The position numbers and the translations under genes were made by a program. DNA of 22,111 bases, taken from the NCBI GenBank assembly GCA_937901865.1, contig CALDID010000321.1, positions 1 to 22,111 on the forward strand, read 5' to 3'. This stretch comes from an uncultured Treponema sp. GTDB lineage: Bacteria > Spirochaetota > Spirochaetia > Treponematales > Treponemataceae. Below, in pieces: positions 6,191 to 12,504 of this stretch. Below the pieces are notes generated by a model. The model ran no database searches, had not been told where the DNA came from, and saw only the letters and a program-made list of their open reading frames with translations. Every line of letters starts with the position of its first letter. The stretch's first letter is position 1.

Positions 6191-8089
6191 ATGAATCTTC
6201 TTTCGGTAAACAATTTGGCAAAAATAGGGCGTGAAAAACCGCTGTTTACGCTCATTACGTTCGGTTTGGACGAGGGCGATAAAGCGGCTATCATCGGGCG
6301 AAACGGCACGGGCAAATCCACGCTGCTTTCTATCATCGCAGGCGCGCTTGAGGCGGACGAGGGCAGCGTTGTTACTAACAAAAGCGCAGGCGTGTCGTAT
6401 CTGCCGCAGAATCCCGTTTTTAGTGCGGACGATACGATAAAAGAGCACATTTTTAAGAACAACAGCCCAAAACTCAACATCATCAAAGAATACGAAGAGC
6501 TGTGCGACAATCTTTCTCTCAACGACGGCAGAGAAGCGAGGTTCGAGAAAATCCAGCACGAAATGGACTCGCTCGACTTGTGGAATTACGAAGCGCAGGT
6601 TCGCTCGATTCTCTCGGTCTTGGGCATTCACGATATGGCGCGCAAAATGGGCGAGCTTTCGGGCGGAATGGTCAAAAAAGTCGCGTTGGCGCAGGTGTTG
6701 GTGGAAGACACGAAGCTCTTGCTCCTCGACGAGCCGACGAACCATCTCGACATCTCCACGATTTATTGGCTTCAGAACTATCTGCACGACACAAAACGCA
6801 GCGTCTTGATGGTAACGCACGACCGCTATTTTCTCGACGCGGTTTGCAACAATATCTATGAACTCGCGCGAAATCGCCTAAAACTCTATCAAGGCAACTA
6901 TTCGACGTATCTCGACAAAAAGACGGTTGAAGCCGAAATCGAGGAAAACACCGAGCGCAGAATAGAAAGCGTGTTGCGAGTGGAACGCGAATGGCTTTTG
7001 AGAGGTCCTTGCGCGCGCGGCACGAAGCAAAAGGCGAGAAAGCAGCACGACGAGGCATTGATTAACCGCGAGAAATTCGCAAGCGACAAAGGCTTTACGT
7101 TCGAGGTGGCGGGCAGACGGCTCGGCGGCAAAGTCTTGGAATTGCATAACATCAGCAAAAACTTCCCGAAAGGAAATGGCAGTGAAAAAGCACCCGTGAT
7201 AAAAAATTTTTCGTACACGTTTACGGCAGGGCAGAAAATCGGCGTGTTCGGCGACAACGGCTCAGGAAAATCCACGTTTTTGAACATCATCACGGGCAAT
7301 CTTGAAAGCGACACGGGAAGCGTTGTGCGCGGCGTGAACACGGTGTTCGGCTATTATCAGCAAAATCCCGTGTTCAAAAATCTTGATTTAACCGTGCTTG
7401 AATATACAAGTGAAGTCGCGGAGGTCATCACGACGAACAGCGGGAAATCGTTGAGCGCGGCGCAGTTTCTCGAAGAGTTCGGCTTTGAGGGCAAAATCCA
7501 GCACAGTGCGCTTTCTACGCTTTCGGGCGGCGAGAGGAAACGGGTGTTTTTGGTGCGCCTTTTGATGCAGAACCCGAATTTTCTTGTGCTTGACGAGCCG
7601 ACGAACGACTTTGACATTTTCACGATGAATATCCTTGAGCAGTTTCTTGAGAGCTACAAAGGCTGTTTGCTCATCGTGAGCCACGACCGATATTTTATGG
7701 ACAAGGTGGCGGATACGCTGTTTATCCTTGAGGATTCAGGCGAGATTTCGGGCTACGTCGGCAAATGCAGCGAGTATATTTCTTATCGCGAAGAGCTGCG
7801 CAAAGAGAAAGAACTTGCTGCAAAAGAAGAAAGCCAGAAGAAAATTGTTGAGAAAGAGTCATTGCCTCCTGTGCAGAAGAAGCGCAAAATGAGTTTCAAA
7901 GAGCAAAAAGAGTTTGAGCGCATTGAAGAAGAAATCGCGGAGCTTGAGGAAAAGAAAAGCGAACTCGAAGCGCAAATGGCGAGCAGCGATTTTGCCGCAG
8001 CGCAAAAGGCGGGCGCGGAATATGCCGAGCTAAGAACGAAGCTCGACGCAGATTATGAACGCTGGGACGAGCTGAGCGAACTGCTGTAA
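6191..8089 (+). CDS. ABC-F family ATPase (Uup-like)
   Basis: The encoded protein has 632 residues with two ABC domains and no membrane segments. Domain 1 has Walker A GRNGTGKST, signature LSGGMVKKVALAQ and Walker B LLLLDEPTNHLD. Domain 2 (from ~310) has GDNGSGKST, LSGGERKRVFLVR and FLVLDEPTNDFDIFT. A charged linker lies between them, and the last ~90 residues are a coiled coil (EEEIAELEEKKSELEAQM region), as in Uup. ABC-F proteins act on ribosomes, relieving stalled states or protecting against antibiotics; Uup also affects DNA transposition and recombination in Escherichia coli. The housekeeping Uup-like role is favoured over antibiotic resistance because of the C-terminal coiled coil. The start at 6191 gives the standard family N-terminus, although no ribosome site precedes it. 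Confidence 0.93.
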   Translation: MNLLSVNNLAKIGREKPLFTLITFGLDEGDKAAIIGRNGTGKSTLLSIIAGALEADEGSVVTNKSAGVSYLPQNPVFSADDTIKEHIFKNNSPKLNIIKEYEELCDNLSLNDGREARFEKIQHEMDSLDLWNYEAQVRSILSVLGIHDMARKMGELSGGMVKKVALAQVLVEDTKLLLLDEPTNHLDISTIYWLQNYLHDTKRSVLMVTHDRYFLDAVCNNIYELARNRLKLYQGNYSTYLDKKTVEAEIEENTERRIESVLRVEREWLLRGPCARGTKQKARKQHDEALINREKFASDKGFTFEVAGRRLGGKVLELHNISKNFPKGNGSEKAPVIKNFSYTFTAGQKIGVFGDNGSGKSTFLNIITGNLESDTGSVVRGVNTVFGYYQQNPVFKNLDLTVLEYTSEVAEVITTNSGKSLSAAQFLEEFGFEGKIQHSALSTLSGGERKRVFLVRLLMQNPNFLVLDEPTNDFDIFTMNILEQFLESYKGCLLIVSHDRYFMDKVADTLFILEDSGEISGYVGKCSEYISYREELRKEKELAAKEESQKKIVEKESLPPVQKKRKMSFKEQKEFERIEEEIAELEEKKSELEAQMASSDFAAAQKAGAEYAELRTKLDADYERWDELSELL

Positions 8090-8121
8090 CAACTGCATTG
8101 ACAACTGCGCTGAGCGTATAC

Positions 8122-8160
8122 AAAAATACCCCTGCACCTTTTCTGCAAGGGTATTTTTTT
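8122..8160. terminator. Bidirectional terminator between convergent genes
   Basis: TACCCCTGCA (8127-8136) pairs with TGCAAGGGTA (8144-8153) with one mismatch and a 7-nt loop. An A-run lies before it and a T-run after it, so it should work for the ABC-F gene on the plus strand and for the gene ending at 8181 on the minus strand. Confidence 0.88.
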
Positions 8161-8180
8161 TCTAAAACAGCCTGTGTCTG

Positions 8181-8924
8181 TTATGCATGCGGTTTATCCT
8201 CTTGAGAAACAGCCTGTGGCTGAGAAGCAGGCTTCGCCTCTTGAGAAGCAGGCTTTGCCTGTTTGGCGGCTTTGTCGATTTCCGCATCAACTTTATCCGC
8301 AAAAATCTTGTAATCTCCGCCGCGAGAAGCCGCCATCGCCGTTACATACGTTGCAAGCGTCGTGTTCACCGCATTCAGCAGCCGTTTTTTTGCGTCGGTC
8401 GCGTTTTCGCCCTTGCCGATTTTCGCATCGCGATACGAATCGCTCGCCGCGTCGAACTTCGCCTGTGCCGCCTCAAGCGCCTTGATGTAGTAAGAAACGC
8501 CGTCCAAATCCTTCACCGCCGCCGCACACTTTTCCGCGCTCAAATCCGACAGCAAGCTCTTGACCAAAAGCGATTCCTGCGCGTACGGAGCTGCGGCAAT
8601 CTGCTTGCCGAACTTTGAAAACACCGCAGAAAGAACCTTGCCCTTTTCCGCCCGCTCGTCAGGCATAACGCTCCAGCCGTCGATAAGCGTGCCGAGTTTT
8701 CTCACGATGTCGTCGCGCTCGATGTCGCTCGCTTCAAGCTCGGAGGCGATTTTGTCCGCTCTCGTCGCGCTCACGATGATGTCGAGGTCGCTTTTGATTT
8801 TCGCCATCAAGTCCGCAAAATACGCATCTTCTTTGAGGCTCAACAGCGTTTCGTAAATACGCTCCATCGCCGACACGACCACAACCACAAGGCTAATCTT
8901 AAAGTTTCTGTTCAATTTTTTCAT
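8181..8924 (-). CDS. Hypothetical protein, possibly DUF6261-like, N-terminally anchored
   Basis: About 247 residues from the ATG at 8924, chosen because GGAGG lies 7 nt upstream; the frame is open farther but enters the leader. The N-terminus MKKLNRNFKISLVVVVVSAM is a short hydrophobic stretch, a weak signal or anchor. The body is alpha-helical with alternating charge, and blocks such as IVRKLGTLIDGWSVMP, SLLVKSLLSDLS and KALEAAQAKFDAASDSYRDAK recall the DUF6261 family of gut bacteria; this match is from memory and tentative. The last ~25 residues are a low-complexity tail of KPASQ-type repeats, mirrored in the DNA as short GC-rich repeats at ~8200-8265. Function is unknown. A promoter with a ~100-nt leader is described separately. 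Confidence 0.7.
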   Translation of the reverse strand: MKKLNRNFKISLVVVVVSAMERIYETLLSLKEDAYFADLMAKIKSDLDIIVSATRADKIASELEASDIERDDIVRKLGTLIDGWSVMPDERAEKGKVLSAVFSKFGKQIAAAPYAQESLLVKSLLSDLSAEKCAAAVKDLDGVSYYIKALEAAQAKFDAASDSYRDAKIGKGENATDAKKRLLNAVNTTLATYVTAMAASRGGDYKIFADKVDAEIDKAAKQAKPASQEAKPASQPQAVSQEDKPHA

Positions 8925-8982
8925 TTGCTTTCCTCCGTGAAAAAATTTATTTTCTTCAGTCTGTTCGATAACTTTGTTTAGA

Positions 8983-9003
8983 CAAGGGTACATGCGCCCC
9001 TTG
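8983..9003 (-). other. Small hairpin in the 5' leader of the 8181-8924 gene
   Basis: CAAGGG at 8983-8988 and CCCTTG at 8998-9003 form a 6-bp stem with a 9-nt loop. It lies inside the predicted ~100-nt leader. No T-run follows on the minus strand, so it is not a terminator by itself; a role in mRNA stability or attenuation is possible. Confidence 0.35.
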
Positions 9004-9031
9004 CTGCATCAAAATATCACTAACGAGGTCT

Positions 9032-9060
9032 ACTATATCCCTTTTTCGCAGTTTCATCAA
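9032..9060 (-). promoter_or_regulatory. Promoter of the 8181-8924 gene
   Basis: The minus strand reads TTGATG (9055-9060), a 17-bp spacer, then TATAGT (9032-9037). This is a good sigma-70 type match and predicts transcription from ~9025. The -35 box touches the edge of the degenerate repeat block. Confidence 0.6.
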
Positions 9061-9310
9061 CGAGAAAAGTCAAAAATGAGTTTTGCGGCTTTTCTTCTCG
9101 GAGAAAAATGCGAAAAGAAGTTTGGCGCGCCTTTCTCCGAGAAGATTGAACAGAAAAAGAGTTTGGCTGCTCAATCTTTCACAAGACAGAGCCGAAAACA
9201 AGGTTTGCTCGCGTTTCTCGGCGAGAACAGCAAGAAAACAACTTAGGCGCGCCTTTCTTTTTGAAGAACAACGAGAAAATGAGTTTTGCGGCGAACTGTC
9301 GAGCAAAAAC
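9060..9310. repeat. Degenerate ~41-bp tandem repeat, six copies
   Basis: This 250-bp block is most of the 385-bp gene-free stretch 8925-9309. A motif of form GAAAA-n-GAGTTTGGCGCGCC, then TTTCTCNGAGAA, recurs with its TTTG anchor near 9085, 9124, 9165, 9207, 9246 and 9288 (steps of 39-42 bp). Better matches are 122 bp apart: GGCGCGCCTTTCT occurs at 9124 and 9246, and AAAATGAGTTTTGCGGC at 9073 and 9275. This suggests an older three-unit block that duplicated and decayed. Several copies carry the self-complementary core TTCTC-n-GAGAA. Reading frames crossing it on both strands look like repeat artefacts. Confidence 0.75.
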
Positions 9311-10263
9311 TATTTCAAAAGATTGACATCGATTTCAGCAAACGCCGCGGCTTCTTCGGCACTGTGTCCGCTCGCCATATACTTTTTTGCAAGCGTAACC
9401 AGCCCCTGCTGTATGCCTTGCTGTATGCCTTGTTCTATACCGCGTTGCAAACCTAGCTTAAAGCCGCGCTCTTCGCCCTCTTCGATGTTAGAGATTCTGT
9501 CGCGCTCAAAGACCTCTTGGCGATACTCTTCAAGCCACAAATCACGGTTTGCACTTATTGATGACAATGTTTGTTGTGCGCTCATAAGTCCTGCCTCCTT
9601 TTTGGTTAGCTCTTTGATTAAGTCCTGCTTTAGCGGATTGTCTGCTTCCTTCAAGAAAATACCCCAATTCTCCAGCGCAGTATTTTCTTTTATCGTTGCT
9701 TCTTTTGCGCTAAGCAGCGGCAACTCTATGAAAACAATATTCAGCAAATCTGCAAGGTGTTTGCCGTTCGCACTTTGCATACAAAAATGATTTATGCCCG
9801 TATTGCGCGTGCCGTCTTTTGTATCATTGTCGTTCTTGTATACAAAATCAAGAACAGAGATTTGATACACTTTCGGAGCTTTTTTCCAGCTGTCGCCTTT
9901 CTTTAGACCTGATATTTCAAGCCGCGATACTTGGTGTTCAGCCCGTGCGCCGTAATCGTAAGCCTGCTTGAACGCCTGCATTTCGATATTGACGTGCTGT
10001 CCGTCGTCAAGTGTGCATAAAATATCGTAGCTAACGCGTCGCTGTCCGTCAAAAAGAAGAGGCGCATCATTCGGCTTTAGTTCGATAGTTGCAATTTTGC
10101 TTTCAGTTGCCGCCTCAAGAAACGAGTGCAAAGCCGCTTTTGATTCAGGGGTGTCCTGCGTAAAAAGAGCTTTGAATGTGGAATCAATGCGAGGATTTAA
10201 CAGCGCGCCCGTTTTCATTTGGTCGGCATATTCGTTCTCGTCTTTGAAGTCAAAAATATCCAT
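9310..10263 (-). CDS. Rpn family nuclease (PD-(D/E)XK transposase-like)
   Basis: About 317 residues from the ATG at 10263. The N-terminus has the family motif NPRIDSTFKALF (D27). The nuclease core follows with D80 in VSYDILCTL and E94-x-Q96 in VNIEMQAF, the usual PD-(D/E)XK set. The C-terminal part is charged and helical, with a short-period GIEQGIQQGIQQGL repeat (12-bp direct repeats in the DNA near 9410-9440). Proteins of this family (PF12784) are often mislabelled transposases; characterised Rpn proteins of Escherichia coli are DNA endonucleases that promote recombination or act in phage defence. Catalytic residues look intact. A GTG at 10278 is a possible earlier start, but a -10 box overlaps it and no ribosome site is present. 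Confidence 0.88.
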   Translation of the reverse strand: MDIFDFKDENEYADQMKTGALLNPRIDSTFKALFTQDTPESKAALHSFLEAATESKIATIELKPNDAPLLFDGQRRVSYDILCTLDDGQHVNIEMQAFKQAYDYGARAEHQVSRLEISGLKKGDSWKKAPKVYQISVLDFVYKNDNDTKDGTRNTGINHFCMQSANGKHLADLLNIVFIELPLLSAKEATIKENTALENWGIFLKEADNPLKQDLIKELTKKEAGLMSAQQTLSSISANRDLWLEEYRQEVFERDRISNIEEGEERGFKLGLQRGIEQGIQQGIQQGLVTLAKKYMASGHSAEEAAAFAEIDVNLLK

Positions 10264-10269
10264 AGATGT

Positions 10270-10275
10270 ATTATA
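10270..10275 (-). promoter_or_regulatory. -10 box abutting the Rpn start codon
   Basis: TATAAT on the minus strand is separated by 6 nt from the ATG at 10263, so the transcript would start at or next to the start codon. No Shine-Dalgarno is seen. The -35 region is AT-rich without a clear TTGACA. Confidence 0.5.
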
Positions 10276-10371
10276 CACCGATATTCGATATTATAAAAGA
10301 GCGTACCGCGCACATATATTCGGCTTTGAGCGACGGGATTTTTGTTTTTGCAGAAATCATGCGTTTTGCGC

Positions 10372-10668
10372 TCAAAATCGGCTGTCTACAAACGTGGTAA
10401 TTTGGGGAATTAGCTCAGTTTTCAGCACTTTTTTCATTTGCAAAACAGTTTCAGACGCATTTCGCAAAAACAAATCTGCGGGATTTATTTCCAGCGCATC
10501 CGCCATTTTAAACAGCAGCTCAAACGACGGAAATTGCCGCGCGGATTCAATGCAGCCAATCGTAGGCGTTGCACACCCACACAATTCAGCTAATTTTGAC
10601 TGCGAAATATTCCTTTTAGAACGATAGAATTTCAGATTTTCGATAAATATTTCTTGGTACGAGCTCAC
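10372..10668 (-). CDS. XRE-family HTH regulator
   Basis: The encoded protein has 98 residues. Residues ~10-68 are a Cro/CI-type helix-turn-helix (NLKFYRSKRNISQSKLAELC, then TPTIGCIESARQFPSFELLFKMADALEINPADLF). The remaining ~30 residues form a short helical tail, perhaps for dimerisation. The start is a GTG at 10668; the family normally begins about this far before the HTH. The gene lies upstream of the Rpn gene on the same strand with a 108-nt gap and divergent from the lipoprotein gene. A dyad at 10672-10706 overlaps its -10 box, so autoregulation is likely. The -10 candidate TAAAAT (10675-10680) ends 6 nt before the GTG, again suggesting a leaderless message. Confidence 0.85.
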   Translation of the reverse strand: MSSYQEIFIENLKFYRSKRNISQSKLAELCGCATPTIGCIESARQFPSFELLFKMADALEINPADLFLRNASETVLQMKKVLKTELIPQITTFVDSRF

Positions 10669-10671
10669 ATT

Positions 10672-10706
10672 ATTATTTTAAGCAAGAATTCTTTTAATAA
10701 AATAAT
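10672..10706. promoter_or_regulatory. Dyad operator between XRE and lipoprotein genes
   Basis: Arms ATTATTTTA (10672-10680) and TAAAATAAT (10698-10706) flank the perfect palindrome AAGAATTCTT (10684-10693), almost exactly centred. It covers the -10 box of the XRE gene on one side and touches the -35 box of the lipoprotein promoter on the other. A dimeric XRE protein bound here could repress both. Confidence 0.6.
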
Positions 10707-10733
10707 GACAAACAAACAATCGGGTGTTAAAAT
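10705..10733 (+). promoter_or_regulatory. Promoter of the lipoprotein gene
   Basis: ATGACA (10705-10710), a 17-bp spacer and TAAAAT (10728-10733) form a good match, with transcription expected from ~10740. An alternative -10 box is TATAAA at 10738-10743. Confidence 0.55.
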
Positions 10734-10782
10734 ATTGTATAAAACAACAATTCACACTGATTTGCATTGTTTTATCAATATT
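10731..10782 (+). repeat. Long inverted repeat at the lipoprotein mRNA start
   Basis: AATATTGTATAAAACAA (10731-10747) and TTGTTTTATCAATATT (10767-10782) are complementary except for one bulged base, with a 19-nt loop. The arm length and AT-richness fit either a protein-binding dyad over the transcription start or a hairpin in the 5' leader. The ribosome site at 10804-10809 lies outside it. Confidence 0.7.
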
Positions 10783-10814
10783 CCGCTACGAATTGAAACT
10801 GGCAAGGAGTTTCT

Positions 10815-12029
10815 ATGAAGACGAGAAAATTGCTTATCGCTCTGTTTTTGATGCTCTCAATGCTATTCACTTTCACAAGCTGCAACCCAGATGATGACGA
10901 TGACGGCGACAGCGGCGAAAAGACATACACTGTCTACACCGCAAACACGACAATCTCAAATTACAACAGCAAGCTCGGCGGCTCGGATTACAATTTGGAA
11001 GAGGGATATTACATCATTTTCTACAAAGACGACAACTATCAATCGAACGCCGAAACGATAAAATCGATGTTTTCTTGGTCGCAAAACACACAAACCGAGT
11101 CGCAGCTCCGCACCAATTTTAACGACTGGGGAATAAAGTCCGAACACATCACTTCATTCTTAGACGGCACGGTATACGGCTTTGCAATCGCGCAATCTTC
11201 CACCTCCGCCTATCTCATCTTTGTCTTCCCCTCATCGACAGGCGCGAACTCTTCTGGCAGTTCAGGAAACAACTCTGGCAGCTCAGGTACTTCGGGAAGC
11301 AGCGGCTCTGGCACAAGCAGTACTGCATATTATCCCACTTTCACCGCAGGCACAGTACTCGCAACAGAAGAATACTATGAGGAGCATCATAGCTCTAGCA
11401 ATGGCGATTATACTATTTCCATTAAGGACTACTACTACTTTAGCACACCTTCCACTGTAATTCGCTATCGTTATAAAGACGGCGTTTATTACAACAAAAC
11501 AAATCTTTCGTATAGTTCTGCGACTGGTGCATTAAAAAAAGAAAATTCGTCATCTATTTATCGATATTTATGGCGTATCAACGGCACTTATTATCTTCTT
11601 GATAGCGATAGCAGCATGTATTCATCAGGAACTGGATTATACTCCACGTTTTCAGTTTCTGGATCAACAGAAACATATTCAAGTAATGTATCTTTAACAA
11701 TCTCTTCAAATGGAACGTGGACATATACAGCAAAAGATAATTACACAGACGGAAGTTGGGACTCTGGAAGCGGAAGCGGTACTTATACCAACTCGAACGG
11801 AATTTTATATCTGACAGGAAGCGTATCTTTTATAGAATATGACGCAGAAAATAATAAAAATGGTACTTGGGAATCTCTTGTTTCATGGATGATGTTCTAT
11901 AACGGCTCATCACTCCGAGGCATTAGCCATTCACTCACATCTTCTTCACTGCCAAGCACAAGCCGAAGCTTTAGCGACACACCGAAAGCGGAAGCGCATT
12001 TTCAGCGAAGTAAACTCAAGCTCAAGTAG
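10815..12029 (+). CDS. Secreted lipoprotein of unknown function
   Basis: The encoded protein has 404 residues. The signal peptide MKTRKLLIALFLMLSMLF is followed by TFTSC, with Cys23 as the lipidated residue; this relaxed lipobox is typical of spirochaetes. An acidic stretch NPDDDDDGDSGE follows, a common retention or spacer feature. Residues ~35-140 form a mixed domain, then a Ser/Gly linker (~140-168), then a Tyr/Ser/Thr-rich beta region (~170-390) with recurring GTW/GTY turns (NGTWTYTAKDNYTDGSW, GTYTNSNGILYLTG) as in lipocalin-like or META-type lipoprotein domains. No catalytic motif is visible. AAGGAG lies 5 nt before the ATG. It probably sits on the periplasmic or outer surface. Confidence 0.85.
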   Translation: MKTRKLLIALFLMLSMLFTFTSCNPDDDDDGDSGEKTYTVYTANTTISNYNSKLGGSDYNLEEGYYIIFYKDDNYQSNAETIKSMFSWSQNTQTESQLRTNFNDWGIKSEHITSFLDGTVYGFAIAQSSTSAYLIFVFPSSTGANSSGSSGNNSGSSGTSGSSGSGTSSTAYYPTFTAGTVLATEEYYEEHHSSSNGDYTISIKDYYYFSTPSTVIRYRYKDGVYYNKTNLSYSSATGALKKENSSSIYRYLWRINGTYYLLDSDSSMYSSGTGLYSTFSVSGSTETYSSNVSLTISSNGTWTYTAKDNYTDGSWDSGSGSGTYTNSNGILYLTGSVSFIEYDAENNKNGTWESLVSWMMFYNGSSLRGISHSLTSSSLPSTSRSFSDTPKAEAHFQRSKLKLK

Positions 12030-12081
12030 TTCAGACGATTTCTGCACTGCGGAAAGCAAAACTTTCTTTGAGCCATAATAC

Positions 12082-12126
12082 AACAACGCCCTTGCTCTAT
12101 CACTACTGCAAGGGTGTTGTTTTTGT
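12082..12126 (+). terminator. Terminator of the lipoprotein gene
   Basis: AACAACGCCCTTGC (12082-12095) pairs with GCAAGGGTGTTGTT (12108-12121) around a 12-nt loop, followed by a T-run. One G-T/A-C imperfection occurs mid-stem. The opposing RHH gene ends 30 nt beyond. Confidence 0.85.
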
Positions 12127-12156
12127 ATTATTCTTTAATAGGACTTTCGTTGTTCA

Positions 12157-12369
12157 TCAGTACTTTCTTATCACTTGTACAATTTGATTATCCTTCTTTT
12201 CAAGCATAATCTTAGAACCTTCATTTTCTGCATTCGAAAGATACAAATCCATCTCAAGCCCACGACGTATCGTGTCTGTCATAGACATATTTCGCCGAGC
12301 AGCCTGCTTTTTTAGCTCTGATAGCAACTTAGTTGGCAAGTTTACAGTAACTTTAGTTAGTTCTGTCAT
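12157..12369 (-). CDS. Ribbon-helix-helix protein, orphan antitoxin-like
   Basis: About 70 residues from the ATG at 12369, chosen for GGGAGG 6 nt upstream; longer frames run into the promoter. Residues ~4-45 (KVTVNLPTKLLSELKKQAARRNMSMTDTIRRGLEM) match the MetJ/Arc/CopG fold: a DNA-contacting beta strand, then two helices. A short tail ends VIRKY. RHH proteins are usually antitoxins or autorepressors, but no toxin gene is next to it: the lipoprotein ends downstream on the other strand and the fumarate reductase operon ends upstream. It may act in trans or be a remnant of a lost pair. Confidence 0.8.
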   Translation of the reverse strand: MTELTKVTVNLPTKLLSELKKQAARRNMSMTDTIRRGLEMDLYLSNAENEGSKIMLEKKDNQIVQVIRKY

Positions 12370-12399
12370 AAACAACCTCCCTATCGATTTGCTAAATTT

Positions 12400-12429
12400 A
12401 TTATACTTCATAATAAAAAATCCCTGCAA
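12400..12429 (-). promoter_or_regulatory. Promoter of the RHH gene, embedded in operon terminator
   Basis: The minus strand reads TTGCAG (12424-12429), an 18-bp spacer, then TATAAT (12400-12405). The -35 box is part of the descending arm of the terminator at 12415-12450, so both elements share the same bases. Confidence 0.6.
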
Positions 12430-12450
12430 TATTTCTACTGCAAGGATTTT
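12415..12450 (-). terminator. Terminator of the fum-hdr-flx-frd operon
   Basis: On the minus strand AAAATCCTTGCA pairs with TGCAGGGATTTT (one mismatch) around a 10-nt loop and runs into TTTTTT. It lies ~55 nt after the flavoprotein stop and closes the operon. Confidence 0.85.
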
Positions 12451-12504
12451 ATGCTAAACGCTATGCGTTCAAAATCGGCTGTGGCTTACAAAAGAGGCTA
12501 TGCC

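Noticed and set aside
9070..9790. Open frames crossing 9070-9306 (minus) and 9083-9790 (plus)
   Set aside because: They run through the degenerate tandem repeat and, for the plus frame, antisense to the Rpn gene. Their low-complexity composition reflects the repeat.
9310..10263. Rpn gene as evidence of an insertion sequence
   Set aside because: The family is often labelled transposase, but no terminal inverted repeats or target-site duplications are visible around it, and the known activity is that of a nuclease.
10372..12482. Exact 14-bp match TCAAAATCGGCTGT at 10372-10385 and 12469-12482
   Set aside because: The first copy is the coding end of the XRE gene, the second lies after the fumarate reductase operon. 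A 14-bp match alone, without conserved flanks or target duplication, is not good evidence of a mobile element.
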